From Clostridium manihotivorum (lineage in GTDB: Bacteria > Bacillota > Clostridia > Clostridiales > Clostridiaceae), in assembly GCF_004015185.1 (NCBI RefSeq), contig NZ_CP025746.1:6279776-6343775 (forward strand): 64,000 nt of DNA. The letters run 5' to 3'. The notes below the pieces were generated by a model. That model saw only the letters and a program-made list of their open reading frames with translations, was not told the origin of the DNA and made no database searches. Every line of letters starts with the position of its first letter. Positions within the stretch are counted from its first letter, which is position 1. This document shows positions 27,476 to 36,261 of the stretch, piece by piece. A program made the translations under genes and the position numbers.

Positions 27476-28357
27476 ATGAAGAAGTTTAAAAAAATATATA
27501 TAGAAATAACTAATGTATGTAACCTATCCTGCGAATTTTGTCCACAAACAAAAAGAAAACCAGAGTTTATTACTGTGGATAAGTTTAGCGAGGTCCTGGA
27601 TAAAATAAAAGGACACGGAGATCACATCTACCTTCATGTAAAAGGCGAGCCTCTCTTGCATCCTGAACTAGGACAATTATTAGAAGTAAGTCATTCTAAA
27701 GGTTTTAAGGTTAATATAACAACAAATGGTACGCTAATTAATAGGGTTAAGGAAAATTTAATAGGCAAGCCATCACTTAGACAAATCAACTTTTCTCTTC
27801 ACAGCTTTGATGGAAACGAAACCTCTAAGGATAAGAACTCATACATAAATAGCATTTTATCATTTACTAAGGAAGCTGTTGATACTTCTGAGCTAACAGT
27901 ATCCTTAAGGCTTTGGAATCTATCTGAAAACAACATAATAAACATTGAAAATAAGAGAAACAATTCAATTATAGAGATGATAGAAGAGTTCTTTTCTCTA
28001 GATTATAAGATAGAAGAAAAGGTCATCCCTGCTAGAGGAGTAAAGTTAAAGGATAGAATTTATCTAAATCAAGGCTCTGAATTTAAGTGGCCAGACACTA
28101 AACTAGATATTGAAGATAACTTCGGTTTTTGCCATGGTCTAAGAAATCAAGTTGCTATATTAGTTGATGGAACTGTGGTTCCATGCTGCCTAGATGGCGA
28201 AGGCGTGATAAACTTAGGTAATATATATAGTTCATCTTGTCTTAATGAAATCGTAGAAGGAGAGAGAGCTTCCAGCATTTTTAACAGCTTTTCTAATAGA
28301 CAGATAAAAGAAGAACTTTGTAGGAAGTGTGACTATAGAAGAAGATTCACTAGGTAA
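27476..28357 (+). CDS. Radical SAM protein with SPASM-like C-terminus
   Basis: A 293-residue iron-sulphur enzyme. The radical SAM cluster motif CNLSCEFC lies near residue 14. GEP (VKGEPLLHPELG) and NGT (TNGTLI) motifs of the SAM-binding barrel follow. The C-terminal cysteines (CCLDGEG, CRKCDYRRR) mark a SPASM-like auxiliary cluster. I choose the ATG at 27476 (MKKFKKIYIEIT) because TAGGAGAT lies just upstream; 22 earlier codons have no ribosome site. No peptide precursor or maturation partner is adjacent, so the substrate is unknown. Members with this layout modify peptides or enzymes, or act as sulphatase-type maturases. Confidence 0.87.
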   Translation: MKKFKKIYIEITNVCNLSCEFCPQTKRKPEFITVDKFSEVLDKIKGHGDHIYLHVKGEPLLHPELGQLLEVSHSKGFKVNITTNGTLINRVKENLIGKPSLRQINFSLHSFDGNETSKDKNSYINSILSFTKEAVDTSELTVSLRLWNLSENNIINIENKRNNSIIEMIEEFFSLDYKIEEKVIPARGVKLKDRIYLNQGSEFKWPDTKLDIEDNFGFCHGLRNQVAILVDGTVVPCCLDGEGVINLGNIYSSSCLNEIVEGERASSIFNSFSNRQIKEELCRKCDYRRRFTR

Positions 28358-28406
28358 AATGTAGTTATTCATAACAAGCCATACTACAGTTATTTATAAT
28401 ATTAAA

Positions 28407-28442
28407 TGAGTGATTTTAGTTAATAGTATTTAAATCACTCAT
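28407..28442. terminator. Bidirectional hairpin between convergent genes
   Basis: GAGTGATTT and AAATCACTC pair around an AT-rich loop, between the radical SAM gene and the convergent small membrane protein gene. Confidence 0.6.
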
Positions 28443-28448
28443 TAACTT

Positions 28449-28754
28449 TCACTTTTTTCTTATGTTATACAACAATCTAAATTCTCTTGCCAGAGAATAA
28501 ATCGATACTACTCCAATTATTAGAACCCCCATGAACTTTGAGATTCTAAATATAAAGGTGGCTACTATTATTGCTATTCCTATAAGTGCTGGAGGCAATG
28601 CAATATCACTTATAAACTTATTCTTTTCTTCTATATCCTCTGGAGTAATCTTATCATTTATCCTTAATATAGTCTTGTTTCCTACTCCCACCAAATAACT
28701 TAGTAAAAGTAACACAAAACCTACTGCAATTAAAATATACTCGTAACCTTCCAT
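28449..28754 (-). CDS. Small membrane protein, DUF3784-like
   Basis: A 101-residue protein with three hydrophobic helices (about 5-25, 52-70, 72-88) separated by a charged loop (NDKITPEDIEEKNKF). This layout resembles DUF3784 proteins, but the match is by pattern only. The start is the ATG at 28752-28754 with GGAGGAG; a TTG just upstream is closer to the ribosome site. Function unknown, no operon partner. Confidence 0.55.
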   Translation of the reverse strand: MEGYEYILIAVGFVLLLLSYLVGVGNKTILRINDKITPEDIEEKNKFISDIALPPALIGIAIIVATFIFRISKFMGVLIIGVVSIYSLAREFRLLYNIRKK

Positions 28755-28864
28755 CAATACTCCTCCATATAATACTTCGTACCATTAGATTATATATTAT
28801 TATATGTGCATTACAGCATTATTATATATTAATTACAATTTTATTACTTTCTAGAAAAGTAAAA

Positions 28865-28890
28865 AAACTGCTAATAGCTTAGCAGTTTCT
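28865..28890. terminator. Hairpin upstream of the small membrane protein gene
   Basis: AAACTGCTAA and TTAGCAGTTT form a 10-bp stem. On the minus strand it lies after the APC permease, reading toward 28757, and may end that transcript. A second hairpin (28930-28962) lies nearby without a T-run. Confidence 0.5.
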
Positions 28891-29040
28891 TATAACGTAT
28901 CAATTAATTCAATTCATTTCATTTCCTATAGAGTCCCTTTAAGCCCCAAAAGGAACTCTAAAAAAATTCCTTAATTAAAATAACACCTTTTAAAATCCAT
29001 TTTTTGACCTGATATTAAGAAGAATATAAACATCAAATTC

Positions 29041-30426
29041 CTAATTAGTTTCTTCATTTTGTATTAAACTATGCTTTCTACCATAAGTAAAATACACAAT
29101 AAGACCAATTATTATCCACACTGAAAATCCTAACCAAGTCTTAGCTTGTAGTCTTGAAAGGAGATATGTGCAACATATAACTGCTATAATTGGTGTAAAT
29201 GGAACACCAGGACATTTAAATATTCTGTTGAAATTAGGCATTCTCTTTCTAAGAACAATTACACTTAAAGAAACCACTATGAAGCCTAACAAAGTCCCTA
29301 TACTTAGAAATTGAACTATTATATCAAGCGGAAGTAACCCTGCTATTATTGCTGCTACAGTTCCGGTTATTATAGTAGATACATATGGTGTCTTATGAAC
29401 TGGATGCACCTTAGAGAAAAGCTTAGGTAAAAGTCCATCTCTAGACATAACCATAAACACTCTAACTTGGCCATATAGTACTGCCAAAATTGTTGAAATC
29501 ATACCTATTATGGCACCAGTTCCAACTAAAGCAGAGCCCCAGTTTATACCTACTCTTGCTAAAGCTCCAGGTACTGCATTTTCAGAAATTATCTCTTTAA
29601 AAGGAACCATTCCTGTAAGTACAAAGGCTACAGATATATAAAGTACACTCACTATAGCAAGACACATTATTAAGCCTAATGGTATATCCCTCTTTGGATT
29701 ATCCGCTTCTTCTGCTGCAGTAGATATTGCATCAAAGCCAATATATGAGAAGAATATAGTGGCTGTTCCCGCAAATATTCCTTTTATTCCGTATGGATTA
29801 AAAGGCTTATAGTTAGCTACATTTATATGAGAGAATCCCAACACTACGAATAATAGTATTATGCATATCTTAATACCAACCATAATATTATTAACACGAG
29901 CGCTTTCTTGCATTCCATAGCATAAAAGTGATGTTATTATTACGATTATAAGTACAGCAGGAAGATCAATAATCCCACCTTTACTTGGTGATGCCGCAAA
30001 GGCTTTAGGTATACTTAAGCCAATATTGGCAAGTATGCCTTGAAACGTACCTGACCAACCTGATGCAACTGCACTACAAGCTACTAGATATTCCGCAGTA
30101 AGACACCAACCAATGATCATCGCCACTATTTCACCAAATGTTATATATGCATAAGAATATGTGCTTCCTGCAACAGGAAACATAGTTGCAAGCTCAGAAT
30201 AACTTAGTCCACAAAGGCAAGCTATAACAGCAGCTATAAGGAAGGATATTATTACAGCAGGACCTGCAAGGTGAGCCCCTTCACCAGTAGCAACAAATAT
30301 TCCTACACCCACAACTGCACCTACACCAAGTGCAGCTATATCCTTCGCTTTTAAATTTTTCTTCAACCCAGTTTTAGCTACTCCCTCAAGCATCTGCTCG
30401 GCTGTTTTTTTCTTAAAAATGTTCAT
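29041..30426 (-). CDS. Amino acid permease, APC family (cationic amino acid transporter type)
   Basis: A 461-residue membrane protein with twelve or more helices. The first unwound helix carries GVGAVVGVGIFVATGEGAHLAGP (the substrate site, about 35-57), and the family's sixth-helix region YIGFDAISTAAEEADNPKRDIP is plain (about 228-249). This closely matches the YfnA/CAT branch. The ATG has AAGGAGG upstream. The gene stands alone. The substrate is probably a neutral or cationic amino acid. Confidence 0.9.
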   Translation of the reverse strand: MNIFKKKTAEQMLEGVAKTGLKKNLKAKDIAALGVGAVVGVGIFVATGEGAHLAGPAVIISFLIAAVIACLCGLSYSELATMFPVAGSTYSYAYITFGEIVAMIIGWCLTAEYLVACSAVASGWSGTFQGILANIGLSIPKAFAASPSKGGIIDLPAVLIIVIITSLLCYGMQESARVNNIMVGIKICIILLFVVLGFSHINVANYKPFNPYGIKGIFAGTATIFFSYIGFDAISTAAEEADNPKRDIPLGLIMCLAIVSVLYISVAFVLTGMVPFKEIISENAVPGALARVGINWGSALVGTGAIIGMISTILAVLYGQVRVFMVMSRDGLLPKLFSKVHPVHKTPYVSTIITGTVAAIIAGLLPLDIIVQFLSIGTLLGFIVVSLSVIVLRKRMPNFNRIFKCPGVPFTPIIAVICCTYLLSRLQAKTWLGFSVWIIIGLIVYFTYGRKHSLIQNEETN

Positions 30427-30738
30427 TAAAATCCTCCTTAAAAAGGCCCCAAAACAAATAAATTATTAAAAAATCATAAAACTAAATGAAAAATTATCAT
30501 CACGATACAATATTATATAATAAATTAAAAAAACTTCAAACTAATAGCTATATATTTAACAACATATTTTATGATATATCGCCATTTTTCATTATTTTAT
30601 ACCGTATTTACTACATCTTTTTAAAAATAATTAAATTTATCTCTACAATTTTAATTTCTTATTGATATATATGTATAAATATTAACTGTATCAGTAGTAT
30701 CAATTCATATTTTTTATAAAAAGTACTTAGTTCATATA
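30427..30738. other. Intergenic, nothing recognised
   Basis: Extremely AT-rich spacer before the permease gene. It should contain the permease promoter on the minus strand; I see no riboswitch or T-box motif. Confidence 0.4.
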
Positions 30739-30782
30739 AATAAAAATACATCTAACTTATGGTTAAATGTATTTTTATTTAA
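30739..30782. terminator. Terminator of the sigma factor/membrane partner operon
   Basis: AAATAAAAATACAT and ATGTATTTTTATTT form a long stem with an inner TAAC/GTTA pairing. It is effective on both strands and about 90 bp after the stop of the minus-strand gene. Confidence 0.75.
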
Positions 30783-30872
30783 ACTATTATTATTACTAAT
30801 AACCTTAATTATACTTATCACAAAGTTATTAAGTATTGCTCATTACCGTAAATGTAGTAATGTTTATTCAAC

Positions 30873-32399
30873 TTAGTTAGCTCCTAGAATCTCTCCAGTC
30901 TCTGCATCCAGATATATTGTCACTTGATCTTTATCAGAACTGGTTACACTCCAAACTAGTTTGGAGTACGCCTCACTCCTAGGATAGATAGAATCTCCTT
31001 TTGCAGTATCCCCTTTTTTTGTTTTAGAAAGAATATCATAATTATTATTTGGAACAATTGATTCTAAACTAATATCCTTACAGCCATATATCCCTAGAGC
31101 CCTAAAATATCCCTCAGCAATAGTATAGGCGTGTCTTTCGTCTATATTAGTATTAGACTTTCCATTATATATCAGAGGTCTATAAAAGCTAGTAATCCTC
31201 TCTAGTTGCCCCTTGGAACTAACTACTACTTGTACGGAATTATCTCTGCTATAAATAACTTTATTATTTATAGCTATAGATTGGCAGAACTGTGCGACAA
31301 ACTCTTTATTGGGCGTTCCAGGATAAGAAACATCTTCAATATTGTATTGAAAACCTAACTCTTTGTAGTAACCAATTGCCCTTTCCTTTAGCTGCTCTTC
31401 AGTTAAGTCCTTTAAACTATCATCGCTTTTTAAACCTTTAGTTAATGCCAGCTCTATAACTTGACCACTTAGGGCATCTATTCTTATTATATAACTATCA
31501 AATGTTACAGTATAATATGGTCTATTATAATCTTGAGTTCTACTGTTAATTCCAAAGCTCTTAACCTGTTCATCAGAGGAATAATACTTCTTAATAAAGT
31601 TTTTAGCTTTTTCTGTAGCAGTGTCAGTACTTATTGGTAAGTAGCCCGCTTCATCGTCTGCGCTCTGAGTCTTTAATATGTTTTCCAAATCACCGTTCTC
31701 ACTGATCCAGGCGCCAATTATCTTATTAGAATATATCAAAGTTATAAGTAGCCCTTCAAGTTTATTATTCTTCTTAACATTTGCAGCATACAAAACTACC
31801 CTTTTTCCTTTATAAGCTTCAAAGTTGTATCCATTTTTTTTAGATAGTTCATTTCTTTGTTTGAATATATCTCCTATTGGTATATCTCCAGCACGCTCCT
31901 CAAAATTAGGTATTCTAATATGCATATTTATAACGCTGTTCTTTACTATTACATAGCCTTTTCTCATTGCAAATTCTTCTACGTTTTTACCGTATACAGA
32001 CAATATACTTTCATTGGCCATCTCAGCTTTAGAAACTTTACTATATCCATCATCTATCTTAGCATAGGTATCATCAGCATTATTACTATTCTTTGCTGAG
32101 ACATTGCTTTCTCTATTAAACAAGTTAAATAAAGACGGCCTTAATACCGCTAATTCTCCTAAAATAGCAACAAAGAGGACACTTGCAACCAATAAGTTGG
32201 TTAAATTTCTTTTATCTTTTCTATTTTTCTGAGGTTCTACCTTTTCAACCTCACTAATCAAAATCTTTTTCGTCTCTTCAATCATATCCAAAGTTGGAAA
32301 CTGAATATCTTCAAAATAATCTAAATTCTTAATATCATCTACAACATTTTTATATTCTTCATCAAAGTCCTTATTTGAGTGTACTAACTTCTTTTTCAT
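30873..32399 (-). CDS. Membrane-anchored partner of ECF sigma factor, with DUF4830-like and YcdB/PepSY domains
   Basis: A 508-residue bitopic protein. Residues 1-65 are cytoplasmic and charged, one membrane helix follows (about 66-84), and the rest is outside. The external part has a DUF4830-like segment (AMRKGYVIVKNSVINMHIRIP, about 142-230), then tandem PepSY/YcdB-like repeats (YYTVTFDSYIIRIDALSGQV and VTIYLDAETGEILGAN at the end). Its start overlaps the sigma gene by 29 nt, so it is probably the anti-sigma factor. The cytoplasmic part lacks a clear zinc-binding anti-sigma motif, so this role rests on context. Confidence 0.75.
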   Translation of the reverse strand: MKKKLVHSNKDFDEEYKNVVDDIKNLDYFEDIQFPTLDMIEETKKILISEVEKVEPQKNRKDKRNLTNLLVASVLFVAILGELAVLRPSLFNLFNRESNVSAKNSNNADDTYAKIDDGYSKVSKAEMANESILSVYGKNVEEFAMRKGYVIVKNSVINMHIRIPNFEERAGDIPIGDIFKQRNELSKKNGYNFEAYKGKRVVLYAANVKKNNKLEGLLITLIYSNKIIGAWISENGDLENILKTQSADDEAGYLPISTDTATEKAKNFIKKYYSSDEQVKSFGINSRTQDYNRPYYTVTFDSYIIRIDALSGQVIELALTKGLKSDDSLKDLTEEQLKERAIGYYKELGFQYNIEDVSYPGTPNKEFVAQFCQSIAINNKVIYSRDNSVQVVVSSKGQLERITSFYRPLIYNGKSNTNIDERHAYTIAEGYFRALGIYGCKDISLESIVPNNNYDILSKTKKGDTAKGDSIYPRSEAYSKLVWSVTSSDKDQVTIYLDAETGEILGAN

Positions 32400-32943
32400 T
32401 GATATTTCCTCCTAAAAGCTTTTTATTCAAGTTCTTTAAAGCGCGTCTCAATCTAGTCTTTACCGTCGCTTCCTTAGTAGAAGTTATCTTTGCTATTTCA
32501 CTAATCTTCATATCATAAAAATATCTTAAAATGATAACTTCTTTCATTTCAAAACTCAAGGTATCTATAAGTGATCTTATATATTTGCTATCCTCTTGTT
32601 GTAATAGAGCCTCCATTGAAGTATCAATACTGTTTTCCTCTTTTATATCTATATAGTTATTACACCAGTCTAGTTTTTGTCTTTTTACTCTTCTAAAATA
32701 GTCTTTAACTAAATTTGATGCTATAGTTAACAACCAGCTTTTCAGCTTATCCTCATGCTTGTATTTTTTTATGGCCCTTATGCCTTTAATAAATACTTCC
32801 TGCGTTAAATCATAAGACATATGGTAGTCTTCAGTAAGCTTATATATGTAGGCATACACTGTCTTATAATATCTACTAACTAATAAATCAACTGAACTTC
32901 TATCTCCATCAATAACAGCGTTTATTAACTGTTCATCCGACAT
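32371..32943 (-). CDS. ECF-type RNA polymerase sigma factor
   Basis: A 190-residue group 4 sigma factor. Region 2 (about 15-85) contains DLTQEVFIKGIRAIKKY and KLKSWLLTIASNLVKDYFR for -10 recognition. Region 4 (about 125-180) contains VIILRYFYDMKISEIAKITS and the recognition helix ATVKTRLRRALKNL. The ATG follows GGGGAGAGG. Its last 29 nt overlap the membrane partner gene, the typical sigma/anti-sigma arrangement. No clear self-promoter was identified. Confidence 0.93.
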   Translation of the reverse strand: MSDEQLINAVIDGDRSSVDLLVSRYYKTVYAYIYKLTEDYHMSYDLTQEVFIKGIRAIKKYKHEDKLKSWLLTIASNLVKDYFRRVKRQKLDWCNNYIDIKEENSIDTSMEALLQQEDSKYIRSLIDTLSFEMKEVIILRYFYDMKISEIAKITSTKEATVKTRLRRALKNLNKKLLGGNINEKEVSTLK

Positions 32944-33032
32944 AATCTTCCTCTCCCCTTAAATTATCAAACTACCCAAATTTATAGTCATTCTTTATAT
33001 ATCTTTGTGGTCTCCTACTAATAAAACAAACT

Positions 33033-33092
33033 TTTCATTGTACCCTGTGGAAGCTTTACCATCCATAGGGCGTCCATACACAATAAAAAGCA
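33033..33092 (+). repeat. Interspersed repeat fragment F (right part)
   Basis: Matches the right third of copy C in order: TCATT(A/G)TACC, TGTG, TCCAT, TCC(T/A)ATACA, then A(G/A)TAAAAA. Degraded and without the hairpins. It lies upstream of the ECF sigma gene. Confidence 0.5.
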
Positions 33093-33240
33093 GTTTATCT
33101 TAACTATTCGCTTTTTCGAATTTAAGATTCTAAATACTTATTTATACATATACCTCAAAATACCCTCCTCAAATTATTGCTATATCATTACATAATAGGA
33201 ACGAATCCATATAACAAAAAGTTTCATCCTTAATGAATAA

Positions 33241-33280
33241 AAAAGAAGCCACCAATAAAACTTTATTAATGACTTCTTTT
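33241..33280 (-). terminator. Hairpin with T-run near the small gene at 33353
   Basis: AAAGAAG and CTTCTTT enclose an inner AATAAA/TTTATT pairing, with a T-run at the right. It may end transcripts from the small minus-strand gene upstream. Confidence 0.5.
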
Positions 33281-33352
33281 CATAATATTAAAAATTAAAA
33301 CATCGGATCACTGGTTGCTGAATTTCAACATAGTATTTTAACAGAGCCAAAT

Positions 33353-33496
33353 TTAAAATTTCTTAGCCATAATTATAGCTTCTGCAAAAGGTTCATCCAT
33401 AGTTTTAATACCTTTCAGATGCCCCTTAAATGCTTCTACAGGGTTTTTAATTGTATTAGAATAACTTTTTCTATCCTTTTTATCTCTATGTTCCAT
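33353..33496 (-). CDS. Small hypothetical protein, 47 residues
   Basis: A very small, charged protein starting MEHRDKKDRKSYSN. It has no membrane segment and ends IMAKKF. I prefer the ATG at 33494-33496, which has GGAGG at normal spacing; a longer frame to 33565 would put this ribosome site inside the gene. It is unlike any family I recognise. A good ribosome site and a following hairpin support it being real. It lies just after the GGDEF gene on the same strand, about 100 bp away. Confidence 0.55.
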   Translation of the reverse strand: MEHRDKKDRKSYSNTIKNPVEAFKGHLKGIKTMDEPFAEAIIMAKKF

Positions 33497-33600
33497 AAAG
33501 AAACCTCCATCTTTAGACATTTTTATAGCAATATTATGTTTAACAATACTATCAAAATTAACCAACTAATTAACAGGCTATTTAAGAGAAACTATTAGAA

Positions 33601-34677
33601 TTAAATATAAGACACCTTATTCCTTCCATCTCTTTTAGATTTATAAAGAGCATTATCTGCTAATTCATAAAGCCTTTTTATATCTTTTGTACTCTCTGGA
33701 AAGCTTGCTACTCCAATTGACACAGTTAAGCACACTTCATTTTCATCAGATAATATGAACCTATATTGTTCTACATTTTTTCTTATTTTTTCTCCTATCC
33801 TAATAGCACTTTCCCTATCGCAGTCAAGTAAGATAACAGTAAACTCTTCTCCTCCATTCCTTGATATTACATCAAAAGACCTGCTACTGTTAACGAATAT
33901 ATTTGCCATTTCCTTCAATACTATATCACCATTAGCATGACCATATGTATCATTTATATGTTTAAAATGGTCTACATCTATAACTAAAAGCGAAAGTCTC
34001 TCCTCTTTATCTAGAGCATTAGAAGCTAACCTTTTCATCATTATATTAAATTGTCTTAAGTTGTTTAACCCTGTTAAAAAGTCTTGAGATGACTCTTTAA
34101 CAAGCTTTACATAAAGTCTATTTGAAGAAAAACAATATTCAAGATACTTATAGGTAATTGAAGATACAATTATCGATGACATTATATACATAGCTAGTAT
34201 GGATTTAAACTCAGCAGCATTGTAATAATTTATTATAAGCGCAATACTAGCTGCAACTGTGTTAAATGAAGTGCAGTACGCCCACTTTTGCCAAAGCCTA
34301 AGTTTTTTATTACAAATTACCCAATTGGCTGAGCCAGAAACTATAATTAAAATAACTCCATAAACAGATGAAATATTCACTCCAAAATAAGCTATTCTAA
34401 AAAATACTATCATGATGCTACATACGTATATCGATAGACCACCACCATAAATTGCAGCTATTATTATCGCCATATTTCTAAAGTCTATTATTGAATTTGT
34501 ATAAACAGGGCATCCAAAGTAGATAAGACCAACACCTAAAATCCCATTGAGAACTCCTATAATCAATTTCTTAGTATAAGGATTTATTTTTATATGATCA
34601 TATTCTTTTTTCCACTGAGTGAATAAACTGATAGAACTTATTAGAATAGAGAGATTTATAAAAAGCTCTTTGATCAT
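33601..34677 (-). CDS. Membrane-bound diguanylate cyclase (GGDEF)
   Basis: A 358-residue protein. Six or so helices (residues about 5-185) resemble the 5TM-5TMR_LYT/7TMR sensory domain. A GGDEF domain (about 195-355) follows with the active-site signature GGEEF. The product-inhibition site RSFD lies five residues upstream, so activity and feedback inhibition are expected: it makes c-di-GMP from two GTP. The ATG has GAAAGGAG. Signal unknown. Confidence 0.92.
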   Translation of the reverse strand: MIKELFINLSILISSISLFTQWKKEYDHIKINPYTKKLIIGVLNGILGVGLIYFGCPVYTNSIIDFRNMAIIIAAIYGGGLSIYVCSIMIVFFRIAYFGVNISSVYGVILIIVSGSANWVICNKKLRLWQKWAYCTSFNTVAASIALIINYYNAAEFKSILAMYIMSSIIVSSITYKYLEYCFSSNRLYVKLVKESSQDFLTGLNNLRQFNIMMKRLASNALDKEERLSLLVIDVDHFKHINDTYGHANGDIVLKEMANIFVNSSRSFDVISRNGGEEFTVILLDCDRESAIRIGEKIRKNVEQYRFILSDENEVCLTVSIGVASFPESTKDIKRLYELADNALYKSKRDGRNKVSYI

Positions 34678-34934
34678 ATAAAGACTCCTTTCATATATGG
34701 CTTATGTTTTATTATTTGAATGAGTTCCTCTATTTATGTATAAGCAACATCTCCTCTTCATTACAATAAGTAAAGTTTTATCTTAGCAACTCTTTTTGTA
34801 CCTCTATCATTACAAATTCATATAAATAAAATCCACAAGTCGAATAAACCTTCTTTTTAAGTATATTCCCAAAACTATAGACCTCCGGAATCACTTAACT
34901 TAACCAACAAAAAATCTTATATTTTTCTATAAAA

Positions 34935-35020
34935 CAAAAAAACACCCATAATTTAAGCACTTCCATCAATTAGTTAGCATAAACTAATTTTTAAACTGTA
35001 CTTACTTCCAGGTGTTTGAA
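34935..35020 (-). terminator. Long terminator after the nitroreductase-like gene
   Basis: On the minus strand AAACACC pairs with GGTGTTT at the outer ends, an inner TTAGTT/AACTAA hairpin lies between, and a T-run follows. Confidence 0.6.
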
Positions 35021-35028
35021 ATACGTTT

Positions 35029-35628
35029 CTATTGAAATAATCTAAATTTCTCATCTATAGACTGATAATCTTTTTCTCCAGCCAATTGGAGTGGCTTTCC
35101 AAATGGCATTTGTGCAATAAGCTTCCACTGTTCTGGTATATGCCAATTACTTTTAACTTCCTCATCAATTAATGGATTATAGTGCTGAAGCGATGCTCCA
35201 AGACCTTCTATCTCTAAAGCAGTCCATACTATATATTGAAGCATACCAGAAGACTGTTGAGACCAAACTGGAAAATTATCTTTATACAGCGCAAATCCCT
35301 CTTGAAGACTCTTTATTACATTCTGATCTTCGAAATAAAGTATTGTACCATGTCCCCTAGCAAAGGCATCTATTTTCTCTTCGGTTTGAGAAAAGCTAGA
35401 TTCAGGTACTACTTTTCTTAAGGCTTCCTTAGTTATCTCCCAAAGCTTCGTGTGGTGCTTGCCTAGTAGCAATAAAACTCTTCCACTCTGCGAATTAAAT
35501 GAGGTCGGAGAATACTTTACAGCCTCTTTAACTATATCCACTATCCTTTCATCAGGTATAGTTGATTCATTACTAATAGCATAAATTGATCTCCTACTTT
35601 TAATAGCAGTATAAAAATCAATAATCAT
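35029..35628 (-). CDS. Nitroreductase family protein, fatty-acid-repressed (Frm2/HBN1-like)
   Basis: A 199-residue FMN-binding oxidoreductase. The start has the family's KSRRSIYAIS and a YSPTSFNSQSGRVLLL motif (about 39-54). The C-terminal QMPFGKP is typical of the NfnB/Frm2 subgroup, which reduces nitro-aromatics. The ATG has AGGAGGAG. It stands apart, with a long terminator after it. Only distantly related to the nitroreductase at 23140. Confidence 0.9.
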   Translation of the reverse strand: MIIDFYTAIKSRRSIYAISNESTIPDERIVDIVKEAVKYSPTSFNSQSGRVLLLLGKHHTKLWEITKEALRKVVPESSFSQTEEKIDAFARGHGTILYFEDQNVIKSLQEGFALYKDNFPVWSQQSSGMLQYIVWTALEIEGLGASLQHYNPLIDEEVKSNWHIPEQWKLIAQMPFGKPLQLAGEKDYQSIDEKFRLFQ

Positions 35629-35759
35629 ATTTTCTCCTCCTACTTTAAGGTCAGTTGATATGCACCTTTATATCAAAAAGGTTTCTTATCTCCATATAGC
35701 TTTTACTTATGATATGAGGTTTATGTATATAGATAATTTATACGCCTAATTCTGTTATA

Positions 35760-36173
35760 TTATAAAAGCTGTTGAATCCTTTGCCATACATCAGGATTAC
35801 TCTTTTTTATATTTATTATCTTGAAGCTCTTATTAACAAAAGCATGAACTGTATTTCCCTTAGCTAAAACAACATTATCTTCATCTCTTACAACCTCATA
35901 AGAAAATATGACTTTAGCTCCATTTAATTCTTCTATTTTAGTTTTCACTGTAAGTTCGTCCTCATATTTTGCTCCTACAATATACTTACATCTGCTCTCA
36001 ACCAAAGGAATCATAATGTTTTCCTCTTCCATCTGCTTATAAGTCATTCCTGATTCTTTTATGAATTCAGTTCTTCCCACTTCAAACCATGCATAATAAT
36101 TTGAATGATGCACGATACCCATCTGGTCAGTTTCCACATATCTCACTTTAATTTTTGTTTCACTTACTCTCAT
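35760..36173 (-). CDS. Acyl-CoA thioesterase, YbgC/FadM (hotdog) family
   Basis: A 137-residue single hotdog domain. The catalytic signature YVETDQMGIVHHSNYYAWFE places the active aspartate near residue 15. It hydrolyses acyl-CoA thioesters in the cytoplasm. I choose the ATG at 36171-36173 (MRVSETKIK) with GGAG eight nucleotides upstream, rather than the TTG two codons earlier. Its chain-length preference cannot be told. Confidence 0.92.
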   Translation of the reverse strand: MRVSETKIKVRYVETDQMGIVHHSNYYAWFEVGRTEFIKESGMTYKQMEEENIMIPLVESRCKYIVGAKYEDELTVKTKIEELNGAKVIFSYEVVRDEDNVVLAKGNTVHAFVNKSFKIINIKKSNPDVWQRIQQLL

Positions 36174-36261
36174 ATACAATCTCCTCGGTTAGTATATAGT
36201 CCGCTAACTATACTAAACTACTTTTTTAATTATAGTAAACAGGAAAAAAGCTAAAGGCTTT

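Noticed and set aside
27090-27476. Long leader peptide for the radical SAM gene
   Set aside because: No short reading frame with a ribosome site between promoter and terminator.
28930-28962. Hairpin as a terminator of the APC permease gene
   Set aside because: On the minus strand the T-run lies before, not after, the stem.
36174-36179. TTG start of the thioesterase gene two codons upstream
   Set aside because: It would be only two nucleotides from the GGAG site; the ATG at 36171-36173 is properly spaced.
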